The position numbers and the translations under genes were made by a program. The notes beneath the pieces are model-generated. The model made no database searches, had not been told where the DNA came from, and saw only the letters and a list, made by a program, of their open reading frames with translations. This document shows positions 46,835 to 55,539 of a DNA stretch of 64,000 nucleotides, piece after piece; the stretch's first letter is position 1, and each line of letters begins with the position of its first letter. The stretch is from contig NZ_CP033465.1 in assembly GCF_003718715.1 (NCBI RefSeq), positions 310,001 to 374,000 of the forward strand, in the 5' to 3' direction. Origin of the DNA: Clostridium sp. JN-1 (GTDB taxonomy: Bacteria > Bacillota > Clostridia > Clostridiales > Clostridiaceae).

Positions 46835-46850
46835 TGGCATGGAGTTTGCT
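46835..46850 (+). promoter_or_regulatory. sigma-54 (-24/-12) promoter of the abfD operon
   Basis: TGGCATGGAGTTTGCT has the invariant GG and GC at exact spacing and the same TGGCAT start as the promoter at 39431. It is 56 bases before the abfD start. Confidence 0.88.
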
Positions 46851-46905
46851 AGATATATAAGTGAAAATAAAAAATATATGTTTATTATGAAGGGAAGGGT
46901 TTTAA

Positions 46906-48357
46906 ATGGCTTTAATGACAGGAGAAGAATATGTAGAAAGTTTGCGTAAATTAAAGTTAAACGTTTATTTGTTAGGAGAAAAGATAGATAATCCAGTAGA
47001 TCATCCAATACTTCGTCCATCACTTAATTCAGTAAAGATGACTTATGATTTAGCTCAAATGCCTGAATATGAGGATTTAATGACTGTAAAATCAAGTCTT
47101 ACAGGAGAAAAGATAAATAGATTTAGTCATTTACATCAGAGTTCAGAAGATCTTATAAAGAAAGTTAAAATGCAAAGATTATGTGGACAAAAAACTGCAG
47201 CATGCTTCCAAAGATGTGTTGGTATGGATGCTTTTAATGCAACTTTTAGTACTACTTATGAAATAGATAAAGAATATAATACAAATTACCACAAAAATTT
47301 TAATAAGTTTTTAAAGTATGTTCAAGAAAACGATTTAGTTGTAGATGGTGCTATGACAGATCCTAAAGGAGATAGAGGATTATCTCCAAGTAAACAAGCT
47401 GATCCGGATTTATATTTAAGAGTTGTTGAAAGAAGACCTGATGGTATCGTAGTAAGAGGGGCTAAGGCACATCAAACTGGTATTTGCAATTCCCATGAGG
47501 TTCTAGTTATGCCAACTAGTGCAATGAAGCCTGATGATAAGGATTATGCAGTTGCATTTGCAATACCAACAGATACAAAAGGAATAACAATGATAGTTGG
47601 CAGACAATCATGTGATACTAGAAAGATAGAAAAAGATGCTGATATAGATGTTGGTAATAAACAGTTTGGAGGAGTAGAAGCTTTAACAGTATTTGATGAT
47701 GTATTTGTACCAAACGATAGAATATTCTTAAATGGAGAAACTGAATTTGCTGGAATGTTGGTAGAAAGATTTGCAGGATATCACAGACAAAGTTACGGTG
47801 GATGCAAAGTTGGTGTAGGAGATGTATTGATAGGAGCTGCTGCACTTGCTGCAGATTATAATGGAGTTGCAAAAGCATCACACATAAAAGATAAATTAAT
47901 AGAAATGATGCATTTAAATGAAACACTATACGCTTGTGGAATTGCTTGCTCGGCTGAAGGATATCCAACAAAAGCAGGAAATTATCAAATAGATCTTTTA
48001 TTAGCTAATGTATGTAAACAAAATGTAACAAGATTCCCATATGAAATAGTAAGATTGGCAGAGGATATAGCCGGCGGACTCATGGTTACTATGCCATCTG
48101 AAAAAGATTACCACAATCCTGTTACTGGAAAATATGTAGAAAAGTATTTAGTAGGGGTAGCATCTGTACCAGTAGAAGACAGGATGAAGATATTGAGATT
48201 AATAGAAAACATGTGTCTTGGTACTGCGGCAGTTGGTTACAGAACTGAATCAATGCATGGTGCAGGTTCACCGCAGGCACAGAGAATAATGATATCAAGA
48301 CAGGGCAATTTAGGACAAAAGAAAGCATTAGCAAAAGCTATAGCTAGAATAAAATAA
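46906..48357 (+). CDS. abfD: 4-hydroxybutyryl-CoA dehydratase / vinylacetyl-CoA isomerase
   Basis: AbfD dehydrates 4-hydroxybutyryl-CoA to crotonyl-CoA by a ketyl-radical mechanism using FAD and a [4Fe-4S] cluster. The 483-residue protein keeps the cluster ligands: Cys100 and Cys104 in TAACFQRCVG, and His293 and Cys300 in YHRQSYGGC. These are offset by one from the known Clostridium aminobutyricum numbering (99, 103, 292, 299). GAAGGG precedes ATG. It is first in an operon with a NifU-like gene, a Cys-rich protein and cat2. Its crotonyl-CoA product feeds the butyrate branch. Confidence 0.96.
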   Translation: MALMTGEEYVESLRKLKLNVYLLGEKIDNPVDHPILRPSLNSVKMTYDLAQMPEYEDLMTVKSSLTGEKINRFSHLHQSSEDLIKKVKMQRLCGQKTAACFQRCVGMDAFNATFSTTYEIDKEYNTNYHKNFNKFLKYVQENDLVVDGAMTDPKGDRGLSPSKQADPDLYLRVVERRPDGIVVRGAKAHQTGICNSHEVLVMPTSAMKPDDKDYAVAFAIPTDTKGITMIVGRQSCDTRKIEKDADIDVGNKQFGGVEALTVFDDVFVPNDRIFLNGETEFAGMLVERFAGYHRQSYGGCKVGVGDVLIGAAALAADYNGVAKASHIKDKLIEMMHLNETLYACGIACSAEGYPTKAGNYQIDLLLANVCKQNVTRFPYEIVRLAEDIAGGLMVTMPSEKDYHNPVTGKYVEKYLVGVASVPVEDRMKILRLIENMCLGTAAVGYRTESMHGAGSPQAQRIMISRQGNLGQKKALAKAIARIK

Positions 48358-48414
48358 AAAATGGGGGTAAATTTTTTACCCCATCCTCCTAAAAAGTGAG
48401 GTGTTTTATTAAGG

Positions 48415-48696
48415 ATGAATGAAAAAATACTTAGTGTAATTGATGAAAAAGTTAGACCGTATTTAAGCAGTCACAATGGAGATATTCAAGTTTTAGATGT
48501 TAAAGATGGAGTAGTTAAAATTAAGCTTTTGGGAAAATGCAGCGGTTGTATGTCTGCAAAATATACTGTGCAGGATGTAGTTGAAACTTCATTAAAATCT
48601 GAAATCCCTGAAATAAAGAAAGTGGAACTAGTAGATTATTTAAGTGAAGAAACTTTGAATATGGCAAGAAAAATATTAAGTAAAAAACATAGGTGA
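48415..48696 (+). CDS. NifU-like C-terminal-domain iron-sulfur protein
   Basis: The 93-residue protein matches the NifU C-terminal (Nfu) domain: VRPYLSSHNGDIQVLDVKDG and KLLGKCSGCMSAKYTV. The family's Cys-x2-Cys is intact (CSGC). Nfu proteins deliver Fe-S clusters. It lies between abfD and cat2, so it may serve the oxygen-sensitive cluster of AbfD. The start is ATG at 48415; the leader AAGTGAGGTG serves as ribosome binding site. Confidence 0.85.
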   Translation: MNEKILSVIDEKVRPYLSSHNGDIQVLDVKDGVVKIKLLGKCSGCMSAKYTVQDVVETSLKSEIPEIKKVELVDYLSEETLNMARKILSKKHR

Positions 48697-48702
48697 TATG
48701 AT

Positions 48703-48969
48703 TTGAATATAGGTGTTAAATATTGTGGAGGCTGTAATGCCAAATATGATAGGAAACAATTTTTATGTTCATTAGAAGAGGATTTTAATTATAATTTTGA
48801 AGTAGCTAAAACGGATAAAATTTATGATGTGCTTTTAGTTTTATGCGGCTGTACAAGCTGCTGTGCAGATTACTATGAACTTAAATTTAAATTTGAGAAA
48901 ATACTTGTAACGTCTAAAGATGATTATTACGCAGTCAAAAGGGCTTTAGATAAATATTCTAATATATAG
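48703..48969 (+). CDS. small Cys-rich protein of the abfD operon
   Basis: The 88-residue protein starts at TTG, six bases after the NifU-like stop. It has two Cys clusters: YCGGCNAKYDR at the N-terminus and VLCGCTSCCADY in the middle. The CGGCN-x3-R motif is one I associate with small clostridial proteins near Fe-S dehydratases, but I cannot name a family with certainty. Fe-S handling or thiol redox in support of AbfD is inferred from position. Confidence 0.6.
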   Translation: MNIGVKYCGGCNAKYDRKQFLCSLEEDFNYNFEVAKTDKIYDVLLVLCGCTSCCADYYELKFKFEKILVTSKDDYYAVKRALDKYSNI

Positions 48970-48983
48970 AAAGGATGATTTTT

Positions 48984-50291
48984 ATGAGTTGGAAAGACAT
49001 ATATGAAAGTAAATTAGTAAGTCCAAAAGAAGCTGTATCTAAAATAAAGTCAAATGATAGAGTAGTTGTTGGTCATGCAGTTGGAGAGCCTTCAACTCTT
49101 ATTGATGCATTAGTTGAAAATAAAGAAAATTACGAGAATGTAGAAATAGTTCATATGGTAGCTATGGGAAAAGGCGAATATGCAAAAGAGGGAATGGAAA
49201 AGTATTTTAAGCATAATTCACTATTTGTAGGTGCTAGTACTAGGAATGCTGTTAATTCAGGTAGAGCAGATTATACACCATGCTTTTTTTATGAAGTTCC
49301 AAGGTTATTTAAAGAAGGATATATGAAGGTAGATGCTGCTTTAATTCAAGTAAGTAAGCCTGATGAACATGGCTACTGCAGTTTTGGAGTATCAAATGAC
49401 TATACTAAACCTGCGGCAGATTGTGCAAAAATTGTAATAGCAGAAGTAAATGAAAATATGCCAAGGACTATGGGAGATTCATTTATACATGTATCAGATA
49501 TTGATTATATAGTAGAAACTTCCCATCCAATAATAGAATTAAAACAGCCTAAAATAGGAGAAGTTGAAAAGGCTATTGGAAAGTATTGTGCATCATTAAT
49601 TGAAGATGGTTCAACCTTGCAGCTTGGAATAGGAGCTATCCCAGATGCGGTACTCTTGTTTTTAAATGATAAAAAGGATCTTGGAATACATTCTGAAATG
49701 ATATCTGATGGAGTAGTTGAACTTGTAAAATCAGGTGTGATAACTAATAGAAGGAAAACTCTACACCCTGGAAAGATAGTCGTAACTTTCTTAATGGGTA
49801 CAAAGAAATTATATGATTTTGTAAATAATAATCCAATGGTAGAGATGTATCCTGTAAGTTATGTAAATAATCCTACAGTTATAGCGCAAAATTATAAGAT
49901 GGTTTCTATAAATTCATGTGTTCAAGTAGATTTAATGGGACAAGTATGTTCTGAGAGTATAGGTATGAAGCAAATAAGTGGAGTAGGTGGACAAATTGAT
50001 TTTGTAAGAGGAGCTAGCATGGCTCAAGATGGAAAGTCAATTATTGCTATACCATCAACGGCAGCTAAAGGAAAAGTTTCTAGGATAGTGCCATTCCTAG
50101 ACCATGGTGCAGCTGTTACAACTTCAAGAAATGATGTTGATTATGTTGTTACAGAATATGGCATTGCAAGACTTAAAGGTAAAACTCTAAAAGAAAGAGC
50201 TAAAGTATTGATAAGTATTGCACATCCAGATTTCAGAGAAGGATTAATAAAAGAATATGAGACTAGATTTAACTGTAAGTTGGAAAATTAA
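48984..50291 (+). CDS. cat2: 4-hydroxybutyrate CoA-transferase, copy 1
   Basis: Cat2 moves CoA from acetyl-CoA (or butyryl-CoA) to 4-hydroxybutyrate. The 435-residue sequence matches C. kluyveri Cat2 along its whole length, including HAVGEPSTLIDALVENK, SGRADYTPCFFYEVP, QLGIGAIPDAVLLFL and YGIARLKGKTL. ATG at 48984 (MSWKDIYE) follows GAAAGGATG. It is the last gene of the sigma-54-driven abfD operon and is very similar to copy 2 at 54131; copy 3 is more divergent. Confidence 0.93.
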   Translation: MSWKDIYESKLVSPKEAVSKIKSNDRVVVGHAVGEPSTLIDALVENKENYENVEIVHMVAMGKGEYAKEGMEKYFKHNSLFVGASTRNAVNSGRADYTPCFFYEVPRLFKEGYMKVDAALIQVSKPDEHGYCSFGVSNDYTKPAADCAKIVIAEVNENMPRTMGDSFIHVSDIDYIVETSHPIIELKQPKIGEVEKAIGKYCASLIEDGSTLQLGIGAIPDAVLLFLNDKKDLGIHSEMISDGVVELVKSGVITNRRKTLHPGKIVVTFLMGTKKLYDFVNNNPMVEMYPVSYVNNPTVIAQNYKMVSINSCVQVDLMGQVCSESIGMKQISGVGGQIDFVRGASMAQDGKSIIAIPSTAAKGKVSRIVPFLDHGAAVTTSRNDVDYVVTEYGIARLKGKTLKERAKVLISIAHPDFREGLIKEYETRFNCKLEN

Positions 50292-50304
50292 GGACCCCTG
50301 GGGT
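50285..50304. repeat. 20-base repeat, copy 2 (AAATTAAGGACCCCTGGGGT)
   Basis: It is identical to 39412-39431 and overlaps the last codons of cat2 copy 1. A TTGGCATG, as in the sigma-54 promoter, follows 14 bases later but without a -12 GC. Confidence 0.8.
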
Positions 50305-50308
50305 AAAA

Positions 50309-50346
50309 AGTAAAGGTTGGCATGCCATTTATTCCAACCTTTACTT
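50309..50346 (+). terminator. terminator after cat2 copy 1
   Basis: AGTAAAGGTTGG and CCAACCTTTACT form a 12-bp stem around a 14-base loop. The T-tract is weak (TATAAC), so it may be only partly effective. Confidence 0.6.
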
Positions 50347-50463
50347 ATAACAAATAATGTATATATCATACAAGTACGTTTATACCACGCAAATATATAA
50401 TAGTTAATTTGTTTCTTCTTGTCAATGCAATTATGAAAAATAAATTATAGAGGAGAATGTTAT

Positions 50464-51831
50464 ATGGCTTATAAAAGAGAGGATGGAAAAGAACAACCGT
50501 ATTTACCAGCAGGTCCTTTTAAAATACGTGTTCCAGGAATTCACTATAGATTTGAAATATCAGATTATATTCAGGGACTTTTAATGTGTGCAGTATGCCT
50601 TTCAGCAATTCCTATGCTTCAGCAGTATCTGGGAATGCCATTTAATGTTGCTTTGGCTATTGTTACGCTTAATGGACTACTTTACTGTGCCCACGTATTT
50701 CTAGGTGATCCGGTTGTACCAGGATGGGTTACACCGGCTATACCACTTTTGATGTTATATGTTAGTACTTATCCAATGGGGCCAGAGAGAGTTCAAGCTT
50801 TGATTGCATTTGAAATGTCTCTTGGTGTATTAGCTGCTTTCTTAGGTATCACTGGACTTGGCAGAAAAGTAATTTCACTTGTTCCAAATGCTATGCAAGC
50901 TGGAATTATAATGGGTGCAGGATTAGCAGCTGTAAATACTGTATTTGGTAAGGGTGGAAAGTTTGAAACTTATCCATGGACTATCACAATATGTATAGGT
51001 TTAGGATTTTACTTATTATTTTCAAATCACTTTAAAAGCATAAGAAATAAAAATAAAATATTGAAAGTAATTTCTAATTTAGGTATTTTACCTGTTATGA
51101 TATTAGCAGTAATTGTAGGACCTATTGTAGGCGAAACTGTATTTCCTCATATTCAATGGGGATTTTCACATCCAGCATACGGTGAACTCTGGAGTAAGTG
51201 GACATTTTGGAGTATAGGTTTTCCACCTTTAAAAATGTTCATACAAGCTATTCCTATGGTGCTTTCAGCATATGTAATACTGTTTGGTGAAATGATTCAA
51301 GCACAGGCGCTATTAGAAGATGCAGGAAAAGTTCGTAAGGATGAAATTATAGATTACAATCCTAATAGAACTCACTTAATATTTGGATTACGTAATATAG
51401 TAATGTCCATTATAGGACCTGATATAACAATGTGCGGACCACTTTGGGCCGCAATGCAAGTTGTTGTATGCGATAGGTATAAACACGGAAGAAAAGCTAT
51501 GGATTCTATAAACGGAGGAGCAGGCTCATTTAGATTTGGTACTTTAACTGGATACTTCCTCTTACCTATAGTTACTTTAGTTACTCCTATACTTAATATA
51601 GCAATGGCACTAACGATGTTAATACAAGGATATGTTTCAGTTAGAATAGGAGTATTAAAAGCTCGTACTATTAATGATCTTGGAATTGCAGGAATTATGG
51701 CAGCTGTAATTATAGCAAAAGGAGCAGCTTGGGGACTTGGTGTAGGTATAGTATTATGCTTGCTAATATTACTTGGAAACAAAAAAGAATACGATGTTAA
51801 TATTTTTAATGATGATAACAAAAGTGCTTAA
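50464..51831 (+). CDS. NCS2-like membrane permease
   Basis: The 455-residue protein has about twelve membrane helices and the general features of nucleobase-cation-symporter-2 / SLC26-like transporters (GDPVVPGWVTPAIPLL, MGAGLAAVNTVFG, GPDITMCGPLW, INGGAGSFRFG). The substrate is not clear. Its place between cat2 and 4hbD suggests uptake or release of a carboxylate such as 4-hydroxybutyrate, succinate or crotonate. AGAGGAGAATG precedes ATG. Confidence 0.7.
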   Translation: MAYKREDGKEQPYLPAGPFKIRVPGIHYRFEISDYIQGLLMCAVCLSAIPMLQQYLGMPFNVALAIVTLNGLLYCAHVFLGDPVVPGWVTPAIPLLMLYVSTYPMGPERVQALIAFEMSLGVLAAFLGITGLGRKVISLVPNAMQAGIIMGAGLAAVNTVFGKGGKFETYPWTITICIGLGFYLLFSNHFKSIRNKNKILKVISNLGILPVMILAVIVGPIVGETVFPHIQWGFSHPAYGELWSKWTFWSIGFPPLKMFIQAIPMVLSAYVILFGEMIQAQALLEDAGKVRKDEIIDYNPNRTHLIFGLRNIVMSIIGPDITMCGPLWAAMQVVVCDRYKHGRKAMDSINGGAGSFRFGTLTGYFLLPIVTLVTPILNIAMALTMLIQGYVSVRIGVLKARTINDLGIAGIMAAVIIAKGAAWGLGVGIVLCLLILLGNKKEYDVNIFNDDNKSA

Positions 51832-51846
51832 TTAGATTTAGAGATA

Positions 51847-51915
51847 TGTAGGGTTTCTAGATTGCAATTTAACTTACACTTCGTGAAAGTTAATGCATGA
51901 ACTAGAAACCTTATA
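51847..51915. repeat. short palindromic repeat, complete diverged copy
   Basis: TAGGGTTTCTAG and CTAGAAACCTTATA are the arms; the interior holds TTGCAATTTAACTTACAC and GTTAATGCATGAA, as in the 61841 copy but in the opposite orientation. It lies shortly after the permease gene. The rest up to 52122 is AT-rich without a clear signal. Confidence 0.7.
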
Positions 51916-52122
51916 ATAATTATAATATTAAAATTTAAAAGGGGAATCCATCTCAAAATGTTGAATATATTAAAAAATATATCAAATATAAAAAACATAT
52001 CATATGATTATTAAAGTGTTATTTATTTGATTATCAAGAACTTTGCTATTACAATTATATATAACGAATAATATACTTGTTATTTGAATATATTAAGTGA
52101 ATAGATAAGGGAGTGTTATACT

Positions 52123-53238
52123 ATGAAATTACTTCAAGTAAAGCCTCAAATTTTTAAATTTGAGAATTGTAAGGATTTTGCAGATTTTTTCAATATAGGA
52201 GAAGGAGATTTTATATTAACTAATGATTATATATATACACCATTCATGGGTTCCTTCAATCTAAAGGCAGATGTTGTATTTCAGGAAAAGTACGGTGCAG
52301 GTGAACCATCAGATGAAATGATTAATTCTATCATAAAAACCATGAAAGGCAAAAAATACAAAAGAATTATTGCTATAGGTGGAGGCACTGTTATAGATAT
52401 ATGCAAAATACTTTCTTTAAAGAATACAGGTAATGCAGTTGATTTATATGAGAAAAAAGTTCCTATAGTAAAAGACAAAGAACTTATAATTGTTCCTACT
52501 ACATGTGGAACAGGTTCTGAAGTTACTAATGTATCAATAGCTGAAATAAAACAAAAACATACAAAGATGGGACTTGCAGTAGATGAATTATATGCTAACT
52601 ATGCTGTGTTGATTCCTGAATTAGTAAAAGGACTTCCATTTAAATTTTTCGTAACAAGTTCTGTTGATGCATTAATTCATGCTATAGAATCTTACGTTTC
52701 ACCAAAAGCTAATGTTTACACAGAATTATTTAGCGTAAGAGCTATGGAACTAATTTTAAATGGATACATGCAAATACTTGAAAAGGGTGAAAACTATAGA
52801 ACTGAAATTATTGAAGACTTTGTTATAGGAAGTAACTATGCAGGTATAGCTTTTGGAAATGCAGGAGTAGGTGCTGTACATGCAATGTCTTATCCTTTAG
52901 GAGGAAGCTATCACGTTCCTCATGGTGAAGCAAATTATCAAATGTTTACTGAAGTATTTAAAACATATAATAAAAAGAATCCAAACGGAAAAATTAAAGA
53001 AGTAAATAAGATTTTAGCTAATATATTAAACTGTGATGTATCAAATGTATATGAAAGCTTATCAGAAGTTTTAGATAGATTATTAACTAGAAAACCATTA
53101 AGAGAATATGGAATGAAAAAAGACGAAATAGAAACTTTCACAGACAGTGTAATATCAGGTCAGCAAAGATTATTGGTAAACAATTATGTTCCACTTTCAA
53201 GAGAAGATATGATAACTATATATAGTAATTTATATTAA
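52123..53238 (+). CDS. 4hbD: NAD-dependent 4-hydroxybutyrate dehydrogenase
   Basis: This 371-residue group III metal alcohol dehydrogenase closely resembles C. kluyveri 4HbD. Shared blocks are GDFILTNDYIYTPF, QEKYGAGEPSDEMIN, IAIGGGTVIDICKILSLK, VPTTCGTGSEVTNVS, SSVDALIHAIESYVSP and the metal-ligand HAMSYPLGGSYHVPHGEAN. It interconverts succinate semialdehyde and 4-hydroxybutyrate with NAD(H). No succinate-semialdehyde dehydrogenase (sucD) is in the window, so the semialdehyde source is elsewhere. A terminator palindrome follows at 53281. Confidence 0.93.
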   Translation: MKLLQVKPQIFKFENCKDFADFFNIGEGDFILTNDYIYTPFMGSFNLKADVVFQEKYGAGEPSDEMINSIIKTMKGKKYKRIIAIGGGTVIDICKILSLKNTGNAVDLYEKKVPIVKDKELIIVPTTCGTGSEVTNVSIAEIKQKHTKMGLAVDELYANYAVLIPELVKGLPFKFFVTSSVDALIHAIESYVSPKANVYTELFSVRAMELILNGYMQILEKGENYRTEIIEDFVIGSNYAGIAFGNAGVGAVHAMSYPLGGSYHVPHGEANYQMFTEVFKTYNKKNPNGKIKEVNKILANILNCDVSNVYESLSEVLDRLLTRKPLREYGMKKDEIETFTDSVISGQQRLLVNNYVPLSREDMITIYSNLY

Positions 53239-53280
53239 TACAATTAAACTTTATTTTAATGCTGTAAACTGTATAATAAA

Positions 53281-53343
53281 TACCATTATTTATCTCATGT
53301 TGACAAGAACACCATTGATCGTCTTATGATTTAAATAATGGTG
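53281..53343. terminator. bidirectional terminator between 4hbD and the thioredoxin gene
   Basis: ACCATTATTTA and TAAATAATGGT are inverted around a loop of about 35 bases and lie between convergent genes. Confidence 0.6.
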
Positions 53344-53355
53344 TACTTTTATATA

Positions 53356-53682
53356 TTATTCAAAAAGCATATTATAGTATCTCCCTATCTTACTATCTAC
53401 ATCCTCAAGACTAATATATTTTGCTTCTCTAATTGTTTCTTTACCTTCAATAAATAAAAGAATAGCAGGTATAGTAAATATATTATAAGCAGCTGAGACT
53501 TCAAGAGATTTTTCTATATCTACTTGTGTACTTTTAATTTTCGGATAATCTTTAAGAAGCTCTTCTATCTTTGGTTTCATAGCAGCGCATACATTACAAT
53601 TATTGCTGCCAAAGTACACCAAAACTATTTCATTATTCTTTAGTAATTCTTTTATATCTTCATTTGTATCCATTACCTTCAA
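53356..53682 (-). CDS. thioredoxin-family protein
   Basis: The 108-residue protein has the thioredoxin core VLVYFGSNNCNVCAAMKP with a Cys-x2-Cys site (CNVC rather than CGPC) and the cis-proline region FTIPAILLF. The TTG at 53682 is preferred. AGAGGTG lies upstream, and the TTG overlaps the stop codon (TGA) of the truncated gene upstream, suggesting the two were once coupled. It likely acts as a cytoplasmic thiol reductase. Confidence 0.75.
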   Translation of the reverse strand: MKVMDTNEDIKELLKNNEIVLVYFGSNNCNVCAAMKPKIEELLKDYPKIKSTQVDIEKSLEVSAAYNIFTIPAILLFIEGKETIREAKYISLEDVDSKIGRYYNMLFE

Positions 53683-53801
53683 AATATACACCTCTTAAAT
53701 TGTTTTACGTTATTTATTAATAATTCAATTATAGTCTTATAAACAGCTTCCGGAACATATTTATTGACATTTCCTTCTTTATCAATTATGAATGCTGTTC
53801 A
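53679..53801 (-). pseudogene. 3' fragment of a TlpA/AhpC-type thiol-redox gene
   Basis: On the minus strand an open frame reads TAFIIDKEGNVNKYVPEAV and continues to a TGA at 53681-53679. TAFIIDKEGN is the typical C-terminal strand of redoxin (TlpA/AhpC-like) proteins. The first two-thirds of the gene, including the active site, are missing. The break falls beside a half copy of the short palindromic repeat. The stop overlaps the TTG of the thioredoxin gene downstream. Confidence 0.7.
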
Positions 53802-53808
53802 AAGAGTC

Positions 53809-53846
53809 AGTGTAAGTTAAGCTGCAAACTAGAAATCCTATATTAT
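53809..53846. repeat. half copy of the short palindromic repeat
   Basis: AGTGTAAGTTAAGCTGCAAACTAGAAATCCTATA matches the right half of the complete repeat at 61841-61930. The left half is missing. Confidence 0.7.
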
Positions 53847-53859
53847 TAACTAGTAGATT

Positions 53860-54130
53860 TGCAATTCTCTGAGAATTCTAGAGATATTTTCAGATGTAGT
53901 TATATATTTAACAAGTATTTGCCTTTAACAGTATAATTTAGGTAAATAAATTTTAAAATCAATTTTGAATAAATAGAAAAATAGTAATATAATTCAATTA
54001 AATAGATGATTGTTATACTAAAGTAATTGCGTATTTTTTTACTTATAGTTGTATTTTTTTTAACAATTATAAATGGACAATTGTTCTTTAATTTTATGTA
54101 TCAATTATATAATTATGAAAGGATGATAAT
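53860..54130 (+). repeat. duplicated leader region of cat2 copy 2
   Basis: About 260 bases here align with the leader of cat2 copy 3 (about 55540-55800). Shared landmarks are TAGTTATATATTTAACAA, AAAATCAATTTTGAAT, AATAGAAAAATAG, the Rex-like site and TTTAATTTTATGTATCAATT. Identity is moderate with small indels. The region presumably holds the promoter. Confidence 0.7.
54049..54066 (+). promoter_or_regulatory. possible Rex operator upstream of cat2 copy 2
   Basis: TTGTATTTTTTTTAACAA has TTAACAA as a perfect right half and TTGT on the left, in the 18-base Rex frame. Confidence 0.4.
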
Positions 54131-55438
54131 ATGAGTTGGGAAGAACTATACAAAGATAAGATTGTAAGCGCAGAGGAAGCTGTATCTAAAATAAAATCAA
54201 ATGATAGAGTAGTTGTTGGACATGCCGTTGGAGAACCTTCAACACTTATTGATGCAATGGTTAAAAATAAAGAAAGTTATGAAAATGTAGAAATAGTTCA
54301 TATGCTAGCTATGGGAAAAGGTGAATATGTAAAAGAAGGAATGGAGAAACACTTTAGACATAATTCACTATTTGTAGGTGCTAGTACTAGGGATGCCGTT
54401 AATTCAGGTAGAGCAGATTATACACCATGCTTTTTTTATGAAGTTCCAAGGTTATTTAAAGAAGGATATATGAAGGTAGATGTTGCTTTAGTTCAAGTAA
54501 GTAAACCTGATGAACATGGCTACTGCAGTTTTGGAGTATCAAATGACTATACTAAACCTGCAGCAGATTGTGCAAAAATTGTAATAGCAGAAGTAAATGA
54601 AAATATGCCAAGGACTATGGGAGATTCATTTATACATGTATCAAATATTGACTATATAGTAGAAACCTCCCATCCAATAATCGAATTGAAACAGCCTAAA
54701 ATAGGAAAAGTTGAAAAAGCTATTGGAAAGTACTGTGCATCTTTGATTGAGGATGGTTCAACCTTGCAGCTTGGACTAGGAGCTATTCCAGACTCAGTAC
54801 TCTTATTTTTGAAAGACAAAAAAGATCTTGGAATACATTCTGAGATGATATCTGATGGAGTAGTTGAACTTGTAAAAGCAGGTGCAATTACAAACAAGAA
54901 AAAAACATTACATCCTGGAAAAATAGTTGTAACTTTATTAATGGGTACAAAGAAACTATATGATTTTGTAAACGATAACCCTATGGTAGAGATGTATCCT
55001 GTAAGTTATGTAAATGATCCTACAGTCATAATGCAAAATTATAAGATGGTTTCTATAAATTCATGTGTTCAAGTAGATTTAATGGGGCAGATATGTTCTG
55101 AGAGCATAGGTATGAAACAAATAAGTGGAGTAGGTGGACAAATTGACTTTATAAGAGGGACTAATATGGCTCAAGACGGAAAGTCAATTATTGCCATACC
55201 ATCAACGGCGGCTAAAGGAAGAATTTCTAGGATAGTGCCATTCTTAGACCATGGTGCAGCAGTTACTACTTCTAGAAACGATGCAAGTTATGTTATAACT
55301 GAATATGGTATTGCAAGGCTTAAAGGAAAAACTTTGAAACAAAGGGCCAAAGAACTAATAAATATTGCACATCCAGATTTCAGAGAGGGATTAATGAAAG
55401 AATACGCTGCCAGATTTAACTGTAAATTTGAGAAATAA
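54131..55438 (+). CDS. cat2: 4-hydroxybutyrate CoA-transferase, copy 2
   Basis: The 435-residue protein has the same length as copies 1 and 3 and is nearly collinear with copy 1 (HAVGEPSTLIDAMVKNK, QLGLGAIPDSVLLFL, QICSESIGMKQIS). It stands alone with its own leader of about 260 bases rather than in the sigma-54 operon. GAAAGGATGATAAT precedes ATG. The copies differ in control region, so they may be expressed under different conditions. Confidence 0.92.
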   Translation: MSWEELYKDKIVSAEEAVSKIKSNDRVVVGHAVGEPSTLIDAMVKNKESYENVEIVHMLAMGKGEYVKEGMEKHFRHNSLFVGASTRDAVNSGRADYTPCFFYEVPRLFKEGYMKVDVALVQVSKPDEHGYCSFGVSNDYTKPAADCAKIVIAEVNENMPRTMGDSFIHVSNIDYIVETSHPIIELKQPKIGKVEKAIGKYCASLIEDGSTLQLGLGAIPDSVLLFLKDKKDLGIHSEMISDGVVELVKAGAITNKKKTLHPGKIVVTLLMGTKKLYDFVNDNPMVEMYPVSYVNDPTVIMQNYKMVSINSCVQVDLMGQICSESIGMKQISGVGGQIDFIRGTNMAQDGKSIIAIPSTAAKGRISRIVPFLDHGAAVTTSRNDASYVITEYGIARLKGKTLKQRAKELINIAHPDFREGLMKEYAARFNCKFEK

Positions 55439-55539
55439 AGGTTGACATACAATGGAAACGGCTAGAGCTGCAATACATGGAAAAGGCTTTACTGCAGTTG
55501 AAAAAATATAAATGTATAACCCTAGAAATATGTTTTAAA

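Noticed and set aside
50316-50331. TTGGCATGCCATTTATT as a third sigma-54 promoter ahead of the permease
   Set aside because: The invariant GC of the -12 element is missing and the sequence is inside a terminator stem-loop.
52030-52122. Sigma-54 promoter upstream of 4hbD
   Set aside because: A TTTGCT is present but no GG lies 12 bases upstream of its GC.
55452-55512. 19-codon frame METARAAIHGKGF after cat2 copy 2 as a possible gene remnant
   Set aside because: I could not align it to AbfD, Cat2, 4HbD or another cluster protein, so it is not called a fossil.
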